Assembly (NCBI GenBank): GCA_024398755.1
Contig: JAKSIQ010000005.1
Coordinates: forward strand, 17,691 to 81,690
DNA: 64,000 nucleotides
Reading direction: 5' to 3'
Origin: Bacteroidaceae bacterium
Lineage (GTDB): Bacteria > Bacteroidota > Bacteroidia > Bacteroidales > Bacteroidaceae
Made by a program: the position numbers and the translations under genes. Within the stretch, counting starts at the first letter, position 1. Each line of letters begins with the position of its first letter. The notes beneath the pieces were generated by a model. It saw nothing but the letters and a program-made list of their open reading frames with translations. It searched no databases and was not told where the DNA came from. Below, piece after piece: positions 1-8,185 of this stretch.

Positions 1-2
1 TT

Positions 3-1298
3 GGCGGACAGATTAAAACCGTTACCTATAATGGCGTTCACGGTAGTGTGGCAGACTATTTTGAATCCCAGTCTTACGGACAATACAAGCCCAGATTCCG
101 GGTTGTTGGTCCTGTTCACCTGCCACAGGGATATGCCCATTACGGCAGGAACAGGAACGGCATGGACATAAGCGACTCCATTCATTCTTTTGTGCATTCC
201 ATCTGTGCCGATCCCAGCATAGACTCCATCCTGGCTCAATATGCAGATAATGGAAATATAGCCCAGCTGTCCATAATTTATGCCGGAAGGGGCGAGAACT
301 ATAGCGGTTCAGACCCCAATACCATCTGGCCGCAGGCCGATACCATAAATCTGAACAACCGTCATGGAATAAAGGATATAAGATTTGTCTGCTCATGCGA
401 GCTGTTCTGGGACAGCGATACCATTTTGGACGGTATTGGTGTATTCTGCCACGAATTCTCACACATGCTCGGACTCCCGGATTTTTACTACACCACAAAC
501 AGTACGGCATCAGAGACCAATGCCGCCATGGGAACCTGGAGTCTGATGGATTACGGAGCCTATGACAACGGAGGCTTCTCACCGGTTGGTTACACTGCCT
601 TTGAAAAGTATTGCATGGGCTGGCTCGAGATAGAGGACATAACAGAACCTGGCACTTACACCCTGGATGAAATAAGCCAGAATCCGTCAGGCGGCAGGCA
701 CGTAGCCTACAGGCTGAACTCGCCGGATTACAACGATGACATGTTTATTATTCTGGAGAACCATCAGCAGACTGGCTGGTACAGCTACCATGCAGCAAGC
801 GGACTCATGGTTACAGCGGTAAGCTACAACAGCAGGAACTGGGCAAACAACAGTGTAACTACAACTGCCAACAAGCGTTATGCCATACTCCCGGCCGACA
901 ACAACTACAGCCGTTCCAGCAATGCGGGCGATCTGTTCCCATACAACAGCACGGACAGTATTACAACACTCGGCAAGCCCCAGCTCAAGGCCGGCACATC
1001 GTTCCCTCTGTACTCAATCTATGGAATAAGGAACAATAATGGAATTGTATCATTCCAGGCCAGTGCCGACATGCCAACCCATGTCCACGTCCAGAGTGCA
1101 TGCGCAACCAACATCAAGCTAGAAGGCGGAACTCTCAAAATTACAGCACCGGAAGGCACTATGGTATGGATTCACGATATGTCGGGCCACACAGCCTATC
1201 AGACCGTAATGGAAGGGCAAGAAAAAACCGTACCTGTTCCCGGGCATGGCATATGGCTCGTAAAATGCGGTACGGTTGTTAGAAAAATCAGATACTGA
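3..1298 (+). CDS. M6-family secreted metalloprotease, 3' part, with T9SS-like C-terminal tail
   Basis: The frame is open from the window edge, so this is the C-terminal part (about 430 residues) of a larger secreted protease. A zinc-binding HEFSH motif followed by GLPDFY and, about 30 residues on, a MGTWSLMDYG segment match the M6 (immune inhibitor A-like) peptidase family: two His bind zinc and the Glu is catalytic. The last 60 residues resemble a T9SS type A sorting tail: a VWIHDMSGH strand, a GIWLVK strand, and the basic end RKIRY. The role is inferred as an exported protease, cell-surface or released, moved by the T9SS genes found elsewhere in the window. The signal peptide and propeptide lie outside the window. 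It converges on der with only 12 bases between stops and no clear terminator. Confidence 0.82.
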   Translation, partial: GGQIKTVTYNGVHGSVADYFESQSYGQYKPRFRVVGPVHLPQGYAHYGRNRNGMDISDSIHSFVHSICADPSIDSILAQYADNGNIAQLSIIYAGRGENYSGSDPNTIWPQADTINLNNRHGIKDIRFVCSCELFWDSDTILDGIGVFCHEFSHMLGLPDFYYTTNSTASETNAAMGTWSLMDYGAYDNGGFSPVGYTAFEKYCMGWLEIEDITEPGTYTLDEISQNPSGGRHVAYRLNSPDYNDDMFIILENHQQTGWYSYHAASGLMVTAVSYNSRNWANNSVTTTANKRYAILPADNNYSRSSNAGDLFPYNSTDSITTLGKPQLKAGTSFPLYSIYGIRNNNGIVSFQASADMPTHVHVQSACATNIKLEGGTLKITAPEGTMVWIHDMSGHTAYQTVMEGQEKTVPVPGHGIWLVKCGTVVRKIRY

Positions 1299-1310
1299 AT
1301 AATCTGAGTC

Positions 1311-2624
1311 TTATTTCTGGCGGATAAAGATATTAATAGGTGTTCCGCTGAAATCCCATTTTTCCCTGATTTTGTTTTCCAGGAATCTCTTGTAGGGATC
1401 CTTTACATACTGCGGCAGGTTTGCAAAGAACACAAAACTTGGAATCTGTGGTCCCTGCAACTGGGTGCAATACTTAATCTTAATATATTTTCCCTTGGTT
1501 GAGGGTGGCGGATAAGACTCAATAAGAGGCAGCATTTCAGCGTTCAGCTTGCCGGTTGACACACGGTATGTCTTGTGCATATACACGTCCTTGGCGCATT
1601 CAAGCACTTTGAGTATGCGCTGTTTCTCTATGGCCGATGTGAACACTATCGGGAAATCGGTGAACGGAGCCAGACGCGAACGTATGGCCTCAGTGTAATT
1701 TTTCATTACCTGAGCGCTGCGGTCTTCTATCAGATCCCATTTGTTGACCACGACCACGAGCCCCTTCTGGTTCTTGACAATGAGAGAGACTATGTTCATG
1801 TCCTGGCTCTCGATTCCACGTGTGGCATCAAGCATGAGTATGCACACATCGCTGTTTTCGATGGCGCGTATGGAGCGCATTACGGAATAGAACTCAAGAT
1901 CCTCTTCCACCTTGCTTTTTTTGCGAATGCCCGCTGTATCAACCAGGTAAAAGTCAAAACCGAACTTGGTATACCTTGTGTAAACGGAATCGCGTGTGGT
2001 GCCGGCAATATCGGTCACTATATTACGGTCCTCGCCGATAAAGGCGTTGACAATGGAACTCTTGCCTACATTCGGACGGCCTACAACAGCAAAGCGGGGA
2101 ATATTGTCTTCTGTAACCTGACCGTCATCCTGCGGCAATTTTGAAACCACAAGGTCAAGCAGGTCTCCGGTTCCGCTACCGTTGGCGGCAGAAATGCTTA
2201 CCGGGTCGCCCAAGCCAAGCGAATAGAACTCAGCGGCAGCGTACTGCAGTTCGAACGTATCCATCTTGTTGGTGACAAGAATTACCGGACGATTTGAGCG
2301 GCGCAGTATATCTGCAACCTGATCATCCAGATCTGTCAGACCGTTCTTTATGTCAACCATAAACAGAATAAGGTCTGCCTCTTCAATGGCGACAGAAACC
2401 TGTTTGTTGATTTCCTCCTCGAAGACATCGTCGGAGTTCACCACCCATCCGCCTGTATCAACTACTGAAAAAGTACGGTTACCCCACTCGCACTTTCCGT
2501 ACTGACGGTCACGCGTCGTACCTGCCTCATCATCTACGATAGCCTGACGCGTCTGCGTAAGGCGGTTGAATAGAGTTGACTTGCCTACATTGGGGCGGCC
2601 GACTATTGCTACAAGGCTGCTCAT
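1311..2624 (-). CDS. der: ribosome biogenesis GTPase Der (EngA)
   Basis: A 437-residue protein with two tandem GTPase domains, the hallmark of Der. The first P-loop GRPNVGKST is at residues 9-17 and the second, GRPNVGKSS, near 182-190. DTGGW and DTAGI switch II motifs and NKMD and NKWD G4 motifs follow in each domain, and a KH-like domain forms the C-terminus. Der acts in late assembly of the 50S ribosomal subunit. The length is normal for the family. The gene starts 23 bases after the era stop, so the two ribosome-assembly GTPases are very probably co-transcribed. Confidence 0.97.
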   Translation of the reverse strand: MSSLVAIVGRPNVGKSTLFNRLTQTRQAIVDDEAGTTRDRQYGKCEWGNRTFSVVDTGGWVVNSDDVFEEEINKQVSVAIEEADLILFMVDIKNGLTDLDDQVADILRRSNRPVILVTNKMDTFELQYAAAEFYSLGLGDPVSISAANGSGTGDLLDLVVSKLPQDDGQVTEDNIPRFAVVGRPNVGKSSIVNAFIGEDRNIVTDIAGTTRDSVYTRYTKFGFDFYLVDTAGIRKKSKVEEDLEFYSVMRSIRAIENSDVCILMLDATRGIESQDMNIVSLIVKNQKGLVVVVNKWDLIEDRSAQVMKNYTEAIRSRLAPFTDFPIVFTSAIEKQRILKVLECAKDVYMHKTYRVSTGKLNAEMLPLIESYPPPSTKGKYIKIKYCTQLQGPQIPSFVFFANLPQYVKDPYKRFLENKIREKWDFSGTPINIFIRQK

Positions 2625-2647
2625 ATTTATGGTATATTATTTGTTTG

Positions 2648-3529
2648 TCAATCCTGTTCGTATCCAAAGTTACGAAGTTCTCTGTCAGAACTGCGCCAAT
2701 CCTTGTCAACTTTCACGAACAGTTCCATGAAAATCTTTTTTCCGAAGAACTTTTCCAGATCGGTTCTTGCCTCGACAGCCACACGTTTCAACGCCTGTCC
2801 CTCGTGACCTATGATAATGCCCTTCTGAGATTCCCGCTCAACAAAAATCACGCAGTTTATCAGAATTCTGCTTTTGTTCTCCTTGAACTGGTCAACTGCC
2901 ACTTCGACCGAATAAGGTATTTCCTTGTCATAATGAAGCAGTATCTTCTCGCGGACAATCTCAGATACGAAGAAACGCGCCGGCTTGTCAGTCAGCTGGT
3001 CCTTGTCAAAATAAGGAGGACTGTCAGGAAGCAGTTCGTTCACCCTCTTCATTATAGCATCAACACCAAAACGTTTTGCCGCAGAAATAGGGATTATTTC
3101 AGCATTAGGAAGGCTGGCATGCCATGATTCGACCAGTTTGACCAGATTAGGCTGGTCAGTCAGATCAATCTTGTTGATGACCAGAATGACAGGAACCTTC
3201 AATGCGCGTACCTTGTCGAGAAAATCCTGGTTCTTGTCGGCCTTTTCAACGACATCGGTCATATATATCAGCACATCGGCATCAACAAGAGCCGATTGGG
3301 AAAAGGCAAGCATCGACTCCTGAAGTTTGTAGTTGGGTTTCAACACGCCAGGCGTATCTGAAAACACAATCTGAGAATCTTCAGTGTTGACAATGCCCAT
3401 AATCCTGTGACGGGTTGTCTGGGCCTTGAAAGTGGCTATTGAAATGTGTTCACCCACCAGCAGGTTCATCAGAGTTGACTTGCCCACATTCGGGTTGCCC
3501 ACGATATTTACGAATCCGGCTTTGTGCAT
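2648..3529 (-). CDS. era: GTPase Era
   Basis: A 293-residue GTPase: P-loop GNPNVGKST at residues 11-19, switch II DTPGV, G4 NKID, and a C-terminal KH RNA-binding domain containing the typical VERESQKGIIIGHEGQ segment. Era binds the 3' end of 16S rRNA and helps mature the 30S subunit. It lies between rpmF and der on the same strand. The rpmF terminator ends 17 bases before this ATG and I see no TAnnTTTG box in the gap, so expression may depend on read-through or on a promoter I do not recognise. Confidence 0.97.
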   Translation of the reverse strand: MHKAGFVNIVGNPNVGKSTLMNLLVGEHISIATFKAQTTRHRIMGIVNTEDSQIVFSDTPGVLKPNYKLQESMLAFSQSALVDADVLIYMTDVVEKADKNQDFLDKVRALKVPVILVINKIDLTDQPNLVKLVESWHASLPNAEIIPISAAKRFGVDAIMKRVNELLPDSPPYFDKDQLTDKPARFFVSEIVREKILLHYDKEIPYSVEVAVDQFKENKSRILINCVIFVERESQKGIIIGHEGQALKRVAVEARTDLEKFFGKKIFMELFVKVDKDWRSSDRELRNFGYEQD

Positions 3530-3546
3530 TGTTATGGAAACGGGTC

Positions 3547-3580
3547 AAAAAAAACGCATCTTTTAGTAGGATGCGTTTTT
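3547..3580 (-). terminator. intrinsic terminator after rpmF
   Basis: On the minus strand AAAAACGCATC pairs with GATGCGTTTTT across a 9-base loop, and the right arm runs into eight T. It sits directly after the rpmF stop and 17 bases before the era start codon, so it may act as an attenuator between the ribosomal protein gene and era-der. Confidence 0.8.
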
Positions 3581-3591
3581 CAGGAATTTCG

Positions 3592-3780
3592 TCATTCAGC
3601 GGCCTGCTGCTTTACTACTGCAAGTTTGCCTCTGTAATAACCGCACTCAGCGCATACTGTGTGATAAACGTGCCAAGCTCCACAGTTCGGGCAGATTGCA
3701 AGAGTCGGAGCAATTGCCTTATCGTGGGTCCTTCTTTTCGCAGTTCTTGTCTTTGACTGCCTTCTTTTAGGATGTGCCAT
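3592..3780 (-). CDS. rpmF: 50S ribosomal protein L32
   Basis: A 62-residue basic protein beginning MAHPKRRQSKTRTAKRRTHD, the conserved L32 N-terminus. Four cysteines (C30, C33, C43, C46) in CPNC and CAEC pairs form the zinc-ribbon version of L32. It lies 12 bases after the DUF177/YceD gene; the yceD-rpmF pair is widely conserved in bacteria. Confidence 0.97.
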   Translation of the reverse strand: MAHPKRRQSKTRTAKRRTHDKAIAPTLAICPNCGAWHVYHTVCAECGYYRGKLAVVKQQAAE

Positions 3781-3792
3781 TTTGTTTTAGTT

Positions 3793-4329
3793 TTAATCGT
3801 TATCGTTTTCAATCATATTTTTCAAATCGTCCCAACGCGGATCTGTTTCAGTCTGTCCCGTCTGTTCCTCCTGATCTTCGCCCACGGTAAGTTCATCAAG
3901 CTTTTCCATCATGCCCTTGTTGCATTTTCCAGGAGCATGGACATGCTTGATTGGAATTGCCAAGGCAATGAACTCATAGATATACCATGCAACGTTCACA
4001 AAGCCCTGAACCTCCGGTACTATGACAACATCACCGTCATCTCCGAAATCGGCTCCCAGTTTAACCTTAAGCTCACCGCTGTTTTCTATTTGCAACGGCA
4101 TATCATCAAGGCAACGGTCACAGGTCACAACTACAGTTCCGGCAACTGAAAAAAACAATTTGTACAGGCCCGAAGCTTTTGTCACGGCAAGATTCACATC
4201 AACCTTACCATTCCGGACTTCGTCTCCTTCGACAACTGAAAAGAAGTCCTGATCAACTGTCCACTGATATTGGGCCTGCTGTTCTTTCAGGTCCTTCAGT
4301 TCCACATTGTACTTATCCAGTCTGCCCAT
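3793..4329 (-). CDS. DUF177 (YceD) family protein
   Basis: A 178-residue acidic protein of the DUF177/YceD family, conserved next to rpmF and linked in other bacteria to 23S rRNA accumulation. It carries the CDRCL motif near the middle. The start is set at ATG 4329 (MGRLDKYNVELKDL), not the in-frame start 33 bases upstream, because a TATCTTTG -7 box lies at 4357-4350, which would put the upstream codon outside the transcript. It heads the yceD-rpmF(-era-der) group. Confidence 0.88.
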   Translation of the reverse strand: MGRLDKYNVELKDLKEQQAQYQWTVDQDFFSVVEGDEVRNGKVDVNLAVTKASGLYKLFFSVAGTVVVTCDRCLDDMPLQIENSGELKVKLGADFGDDGDVVIVPEVQGFVNVAWYIYEFIALAIPIKHVHAPGKCNKGMMEKLDELTVGEDQEEQTGQTETDPRWDDLKNMIENDND

Positions 4330-4349
4330 CAAACAATTTTTTCGGGGCA

Positions 4350-4357
4350 CAAAGATA
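4350..4357 (-). promoter_or_regulatory. -7 box of the yceD-rpmF promoter
   Basis: TATCTTTG on the minus strand matches the Bacteroidota -7 consensus TAnnTTTG and ends 20 bases before the chosen YceD start codon. No convincing -33 TTTG was assigned. Confidence 0.6.
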
Positions 4358-4434
4358 GACATTTATTTTTCAGAACGGAAACTTTCAGGCTCTCTTTTTT
4401 CCAATTTACCGACAAACTGAGAAAAACGCCACGC

Positions 4435-5586
4435 TCAGCAGGGAAGCTCAATACGGAAAGTGGTTCCCTTGCCCGCCTCAGAGCGAAGAACGAAGATGCG
4501 GCCGTCATGATACTCACAGACAATACGACGAGCCAATGACAGTCCAAGCCCCCACCCTCTTTTCTTAGTGGTGAAACCAGGGTCAAAAACGCTCTTCCAT
4601 TGTCCCTTTGGTATTCCTTTTCCAGTATCGCTCACCTCAATTGCAACATGATTCTTTTCCTGGACAAGGCCAACAGACAATATACCATGACCCTCCATCG
4701 CGTCGACTGCATTCTTGCAGAGATTTTCTATAACCCAGCCCAATAAAGCCTGATTGACGGGAGCCAGAACAGGCACTGGCGGAATATTACATTCATACAT
4801 GATTGTCTGGGGCGAACGTCGCCTTGTATAGTCAACGACCGACTGAAGCAGCAAGGCAATGTCATACGGCTGCGTCTCTGGCATTGACCCTATCTTGGAA
4901 AAGCGGTCTGCAACCATCTGAAGACGGTCTACATCTTTTTCCATCTCTTCAATAAGAGAATCATCATATTTGTCTTTGAACAGTTCTGTCCACGCCATAA
5001 GCGAAGAAATCGGAGTGCCAAGCTGATGGGCTGTTTCCTTTGAAAGCCCCACCCACACCATATTCTGCTCCGTCTTTTTAAAACTCAGCAGTGCAAATAT
5101 TGCAAGAAGCACAAACAGGACCACGACAGACATCTGAATATACGGGTAGACCGTCAGGCGGTTCAGAAGCAGCGATTCTCCAAAACACACCTCATTATAA
5201 TGTTCATGATCATCGTCATCATACCATATCTTGATTGCATTGCCGGCCTGACGCATCTGGTCAAGATGTCGGGCAATGCAGGACACTGTATCAGATTTGC
5301 CGAAATCAATATTCTGATAGCTCATGACATTGTCATCCTGATCAACCACGATGACAGGAATCGTCTTGTTTCCTGAAATCACAGCCAGCACAAGACTCAA
5401 ATCCGTATTCTCATCTGCAGCATTGAAAGAATGATAAGCCTGTGCAAAAAGTTCCATTTTGGCAAGCTCTTCTTCAGACAAATCACGGGTAAGTTTCTGC
5501 GAAATGATAAGCGACAACAATGCAATTATTACAGCTATCACTATCAGCAAGGTCCTGACTTTCTTGAATTCCCAACCTTTTGACAT
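4435..5586 (-). CDS. membrane sensor histidine kinase, PorY-like
   Basis: A 383-residue kinase with a transmembrane helix at about residues 12-29, a periplasmic sensor segment of about 120 residues, a second helix at about 150-168, then the kinase core. The H box is ETAHQLGTP (phospho-acceptor His about residue 187), the N box ENLCKNAVDAM, then DTGKGIP, DPGFTTK and GWGLGLSL. ATG 5586 is preferred over an in-frame TTG three codons upstream. No response regulator gene is adjacent. Layout and His position resemble PorY, the separately encoded partner of PorX in Porphyromonas gingivalis, and a porX gene lies at 48,514; the pairing is inference. It follows tatD by 73 bases. Confidence 0.85.
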   Translation of the reverse strand: MSKGWEFKKVRTLLIVIAVIIALLSLIISQKLTRDLSEEELAKMELFAQAYHSFNAADENTDLSLVLAVISGNKTIPVIVVDQDDNVMSYQNIDFGKSDTVSCIARHLDQMRQAGNAIKIWYDDDDHEHYNEVCFGESLLLNRLTVYPYIQMSVVVLFVLLAIFALLSFKKTEQNMVWVGLSKETAHQLGTPISSLMAWTELFKDKYDDSLIEEMEKDVDRLQMVADRFSKIGSMPETQPYDIALLLQSVVDYTRRRSPQTIMYECNIPPVPVLAPVNQALLGWVIENLCKNAVDAMEGHGILSVGLVQEKNHVAIEVSDTGKGIPKGQWKSVFDPGFTTKKRGWGLGLSLARRIVCEYHDGRIFVLRSEAGKGTTFRIELPC

Positions 5587-5594
5587 CTTATTCA

Positions 5595-5620
5595 AATCCG
5601 TTTTGAATAATAAACGGATT
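5595..5620 (-). promoter_or_regulatory. hairpin just upstream of the sensor kinase start
   Basis: A 9-base perfect inverted repeat (AATCCGTTT / AAACGGATT, 8-base loop) ends eight bases before the kinase ATG on the minus strand. There is no T-run after it, so it does not look like a terminator. It could affect translation initiation or be an operator. Confidence 0.35.
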
Positions 5621-5659
5621 CACCATTATAATATTGTCCTGCAATATGGATGTGGGATG

Positions 5660-6457
5660 TCAGATGCGGAAAAGGCGTAGCGCATTCTCGTATGTGGTTT
5701 GCGCCACCTCGTCAACGCTGCAATTCCAATTGTCAGCAAGAGCCTGTGCTGTATGAACCATGAAAGCCGGTTCGTTGCGTTTGCCCCTCATAGGGACAGG
5801 GGCCAGATACGGACAGTCGGTTTCAAGCAGAATCCTGTCATGCGGTATAACGCTCAAAGCCTGCGGTACCACAGATTTTCTATACGTTATCACACCGCCT
5901 ATGCCGAACATCATGCCGTCATACTCCATCAGACGCAATGCCTCATCAACTGAGCCGGAAAAACAATGGAATACGCCCCTCAATCCCGTTCCCCGGAACC
6001 TGTCAAGCACTTCGCACATCTGGCTATGGCTGTCACGGCTGTGAATAACGACAGGCATATCATATTCAAGTGCCCATTCTATCTGAGTCGAAAAAGAAAC
6101 AATCTGGTCTTGCAGACGGGTATCGTCCCAATGCAGATCCAGTCCGGTTTCACCTATTCCTATATAGCGGCACAGCCCACTTGCACGATCTTCATCGAGT
6201 ATTCGCTTCAAAAAGTCCAGTTGAGGTCTGATATCGGGCTCAAGGTCTTCCGGATGAAGTCCTATCATCGGATGGCATAACCCAGGCCATCTGTCACACA
6301 GAGAAAGCATGGACGTCAGAGTATGTGTATTGATATTGGGAAGCAGAAGTTTTCCTATACCGGAAGAAACGGCACGCTCCACAACTTTGTCCGCATCGTC
6401 AGCAAACGCTTCATCAAAGACGTGACAATGGGTATCAATGAGACTTCTTTTTCTCAC
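5660..6457 (-). CDS. tatD: TatD family metal-dependent hydrolase
   Basis: A 265-residue TIM-barrel hydrolase of the TatD DNase family. All metal-site motifs are visible: DTHCHVFD at the start, GETGLDLHWDD, IHSRDSH, FHCFSGS and ETDCPYLAP. Family members are 3'-5' DNA/RNA exonucleases, or D-aminoacyl-tRNA deacylases in some lineages; the substrate here is not fixed by sequence. The start overlaps the end of the upstream unknown gene by 23 bases, which suggests translational coupling. Confidence 0.92.
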   Translation of the reverse strand: MRKRSLIDTHCHVFDEAFADDADKVVERAVSSGIGKLLLPNINTHTLTSMLSLCDRWPGLCHPMIGLHPEDLEPDIRPQLDFLKRILDEDRASGLCRYIGIGETGLDLHWDDTRLQDQIVSFSTQIEWALEYDMPVVIHSRDSHSQMCEVLDRFRGTGLRGVFHCFSGSVDEALRLMEYDGMMFGIGGVITYRKSVVPQALSVIPHDRILLETDCPYLAPVPMRGKRNEPAFMVHTAQALADNWNCSVDEVAQTTYENALRLFRI

Positions 6458-7142
6458 CAGGACGGTAGTAGTATATCACACCATACTTGCGACAGGCGTT
6501 CAGCCGGGCTTCACCGGCCAGATTGGCAAAATGAGATTCAATGGTGTTCCAAACCTCAAGTATCAGTGCGTCCAATTCCGGCCTCAAGGCAGCAACCGCT
6601 GCCAGACTGTCATCTGTCTTGGTTCTCAACTGCTGATGTCTGTCATAGAGCTCACGGAAAAGGTCATAATGGACATTCACCTTTGCAATAGTCGGATTCA
6701 TCATCGGCAATCCACCCTTCTGAGTCCTTGCCCTTTCACCCGCAATGGCATTCTGGCAACAACGAATTACAGCCGCGTCCGACGACAGGTCCGGCAGTTC
6801 TGCAGAATCTTCAGGCAATGAATAAAGGACACGTTCCTTAGTCTTGATTTCGCCACGTTTGACAGCGAGATTGAAGACCGTCAGAAAATGAGACACATAC
6901 ATATGAGCATTCTTCAATTTCTTCTGATATGCCGCCGATTTGGAAAAACAGTTCTGCTGATACAGACAAGAGCAATACAAATCCGAAGCCTCCTTGAACT
7001 GCTTCAGTTTTCTTTCAACCCTGTTGAACAATTCCGGAGGAAGAACAGGTATATACAGTTCATTGTCGCGGATTGCATCAATCGCTGTGCTCAAAGTCCT
7101 GATTCTGGCCTGGTCGGTATTCGGTAATCTGCGATATGGCAT
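6435..7142 (-). CDS. uncharacterised 235-residue protein
   Basis: I do not recognise this family. The protein is soluble and mostly helical by composition, with no signal peptide or membrane segment. It lies 9 bases after the polyprenyl synthase stop and overlaps tatD by 23 bases, so it is part of a fps-unknown-tatD(-kinase) transcription unit. The C-terminus is highly basic (PGEKKKSH). No catalytic motif is evident. Confidence 0.75.
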   Translation of the reverse strand: MPYRRLPNTDQARIRTLSTAIDAIRDNELYIPVLPPELFNRVERKLKQFKEASDLYCSCLYQQNCFSKSAAYQKKLKNAHMYVSHFLTVFNLAVKRGEIKTKERVLYSLPEDSAELPDLSSDAAVIRCCQNAIAGERARTQKGGLPMMNPTIAKVNVHYDLFRELYDRHQQLRTKTDDSLAAVAALRPELDALILEVWNTIESHFANLAGEARLNACRKYGVIYYYRPGEKKKSH

Positions 7143-7151
7143 GGTCTTCAG

Positions 7152-8132
7152 TTATTGTTCTCTATAAAGAAGGCTGCGCGAATATGCCTTCAACTCTGTC
7201 TTGCGGTTGTCTGGCAGCGACACGCTTTCCAGTTCAGACAAAGCCTTGTCAAAATAGCAGGCAATAAGATTCTCGGCAAGTTCTTTCACACCTACAGCAT
7301 TGTATATGGCTGTAACTGCGGCAATCTTGCTGTCAGGATTGTCTCCTGTATAACAAGCCCATCTGTCCAGTTCCTTTTTCTGTTCCGCATCAGCCATTCT
7401 GTATGCATTGATATACATGAAGGTCTTCTTGTTGCACAGGATGTCACCGCCGATTTTCTTTCCGAAAACGGACGGATTGCCATAAACGTCAAGCAAATCA
7501 TCCTGCAACTGGAATGCCAGACCCAGCTTCTCACCGAAAGAGTACAGCAAAGAGGCATCTTTTTCACTGGCACCGCCAAGAACCGCCCCTATTTTGACCG
7601 ATGCGGCCAGAAGTACCGAAGTCTTGAGACGAATCATCTCAATATATTCCTGCTCAGTCACATCGGTACGGGATTCAAAATCCATATCATACTGCTGACC
7701 TTCCATAATGCCGGTAAAAGTTTCGTTGGCAATGCCAAGAATCTCAGGCATGCGGTCACCTGCCGCCTGACAAAGCTGGCGATAAGCCAGAACCAGCATC
7801 CCATCGCCAGAAAGGATTGCAGTGTTCTCATTCCACTTGCAGTGTACTGTAGGATTTCCACGTCTCACAGATGCCTTGTCCATAAGGTCATCGTGAAGCA
7901 GAGTGAAATTGTGGAATATCTCAATTCCGGCTGCAGCATCAAAGCACTGTCCGATCATGCTGTCACTGCAATACATATTATATGCAAGAGCGAGCAATAT
8001 CGGGCGAAGACGTTTGCCTCCGTTGGACAGGACATACTCTATCGGGGCATAAAGATTCATAGGCGGTCTGGAATAATCAAGGCTGCCAAGATATGATTCA
8101 AACGATGCGGATATCTGTGCTGATGTTAGCAT
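7152..8132 (-). CDS. polyprenyl diphosphate synthase (farnesyl/geranylgeranyl type)
   Basis: A 326-residue trans-isoprenyl diphosphate synthase. The first Asp-rich motif is DDLMD with the usual downstream RRGNPTVH, and the second is QLQDDLLD. It condenses isopentenyl diphosphate with allylic primers to make precursors for quinones and undecaprenyl lipids. The bulky Phe five residues before the first motif suggests a short product (C15-C20), an inference. ATG 8132 is preferred because the in-frame TTG at 8150 lies inside the tonB terminator stem. ispH in the same window supplies IPP and DMAPP. Confidence 0.92.
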   Translation of the reverse strand: MLTSAQISASFESYLGSLDYSRPPMNLYAPIEYVLSNGGKRLRPILLALAYNMYCSDSMIGQCFDAAAGIEIFHNFTLLHDDLMDKASVRRGNPTVHCKWNENTAILSGDGMLVLAYRQLCQAAGDRMPEILGIANETFTGIMEGQQYDMDFESRTDVTEQEYIEMIRLKTSVLLAASVKIGAVLGGASEKDASLLYSFGEKLGLAFQLQDDLLDVYGNPSVFGKKIGGDILCNKKTFMYINAYRMADAEQKKELDRWACYTGDNPDSKIAAVTAIYNAVGVKELAENLIACYFDKALSELESVSLPDNRKTELKAYSRSLLYREQ

Positions 8133-8140
8133 GTCGTAAT

Positions 8141-8173
8141 AAAAAAACAAAGGGGCTTAACACAAAGCCCCTT
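8141..8173 (-). terminator. intrinsic terminator after tonB
   Basis: On the minus strand AAGGGGCTT (8173-8165) pairs perfectly with AAGCCCCTT (8158-8150) and is followed by TTGTTTTTTT. The T-run ends eight bases before the ATG of the polyprenyl synthase gene, so transcription of the latter needs read-through or a promoter not recognised here. Confidence 0.88.
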
Positions 8174-8185
8174 CATATAAGACAA

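Noticed and set aside
7155-8096. Plus-strand 313-residue open frame
   Set aside because: It is antisense to the polyprenyl synthase gene, whose motifs are intact.
8133-8150. TTG start of the polyprenyl synthase at 8150
   Set aside because: The codon is part of the tonB terminator stem and the added residues (MFFYYD) come from its T-run.
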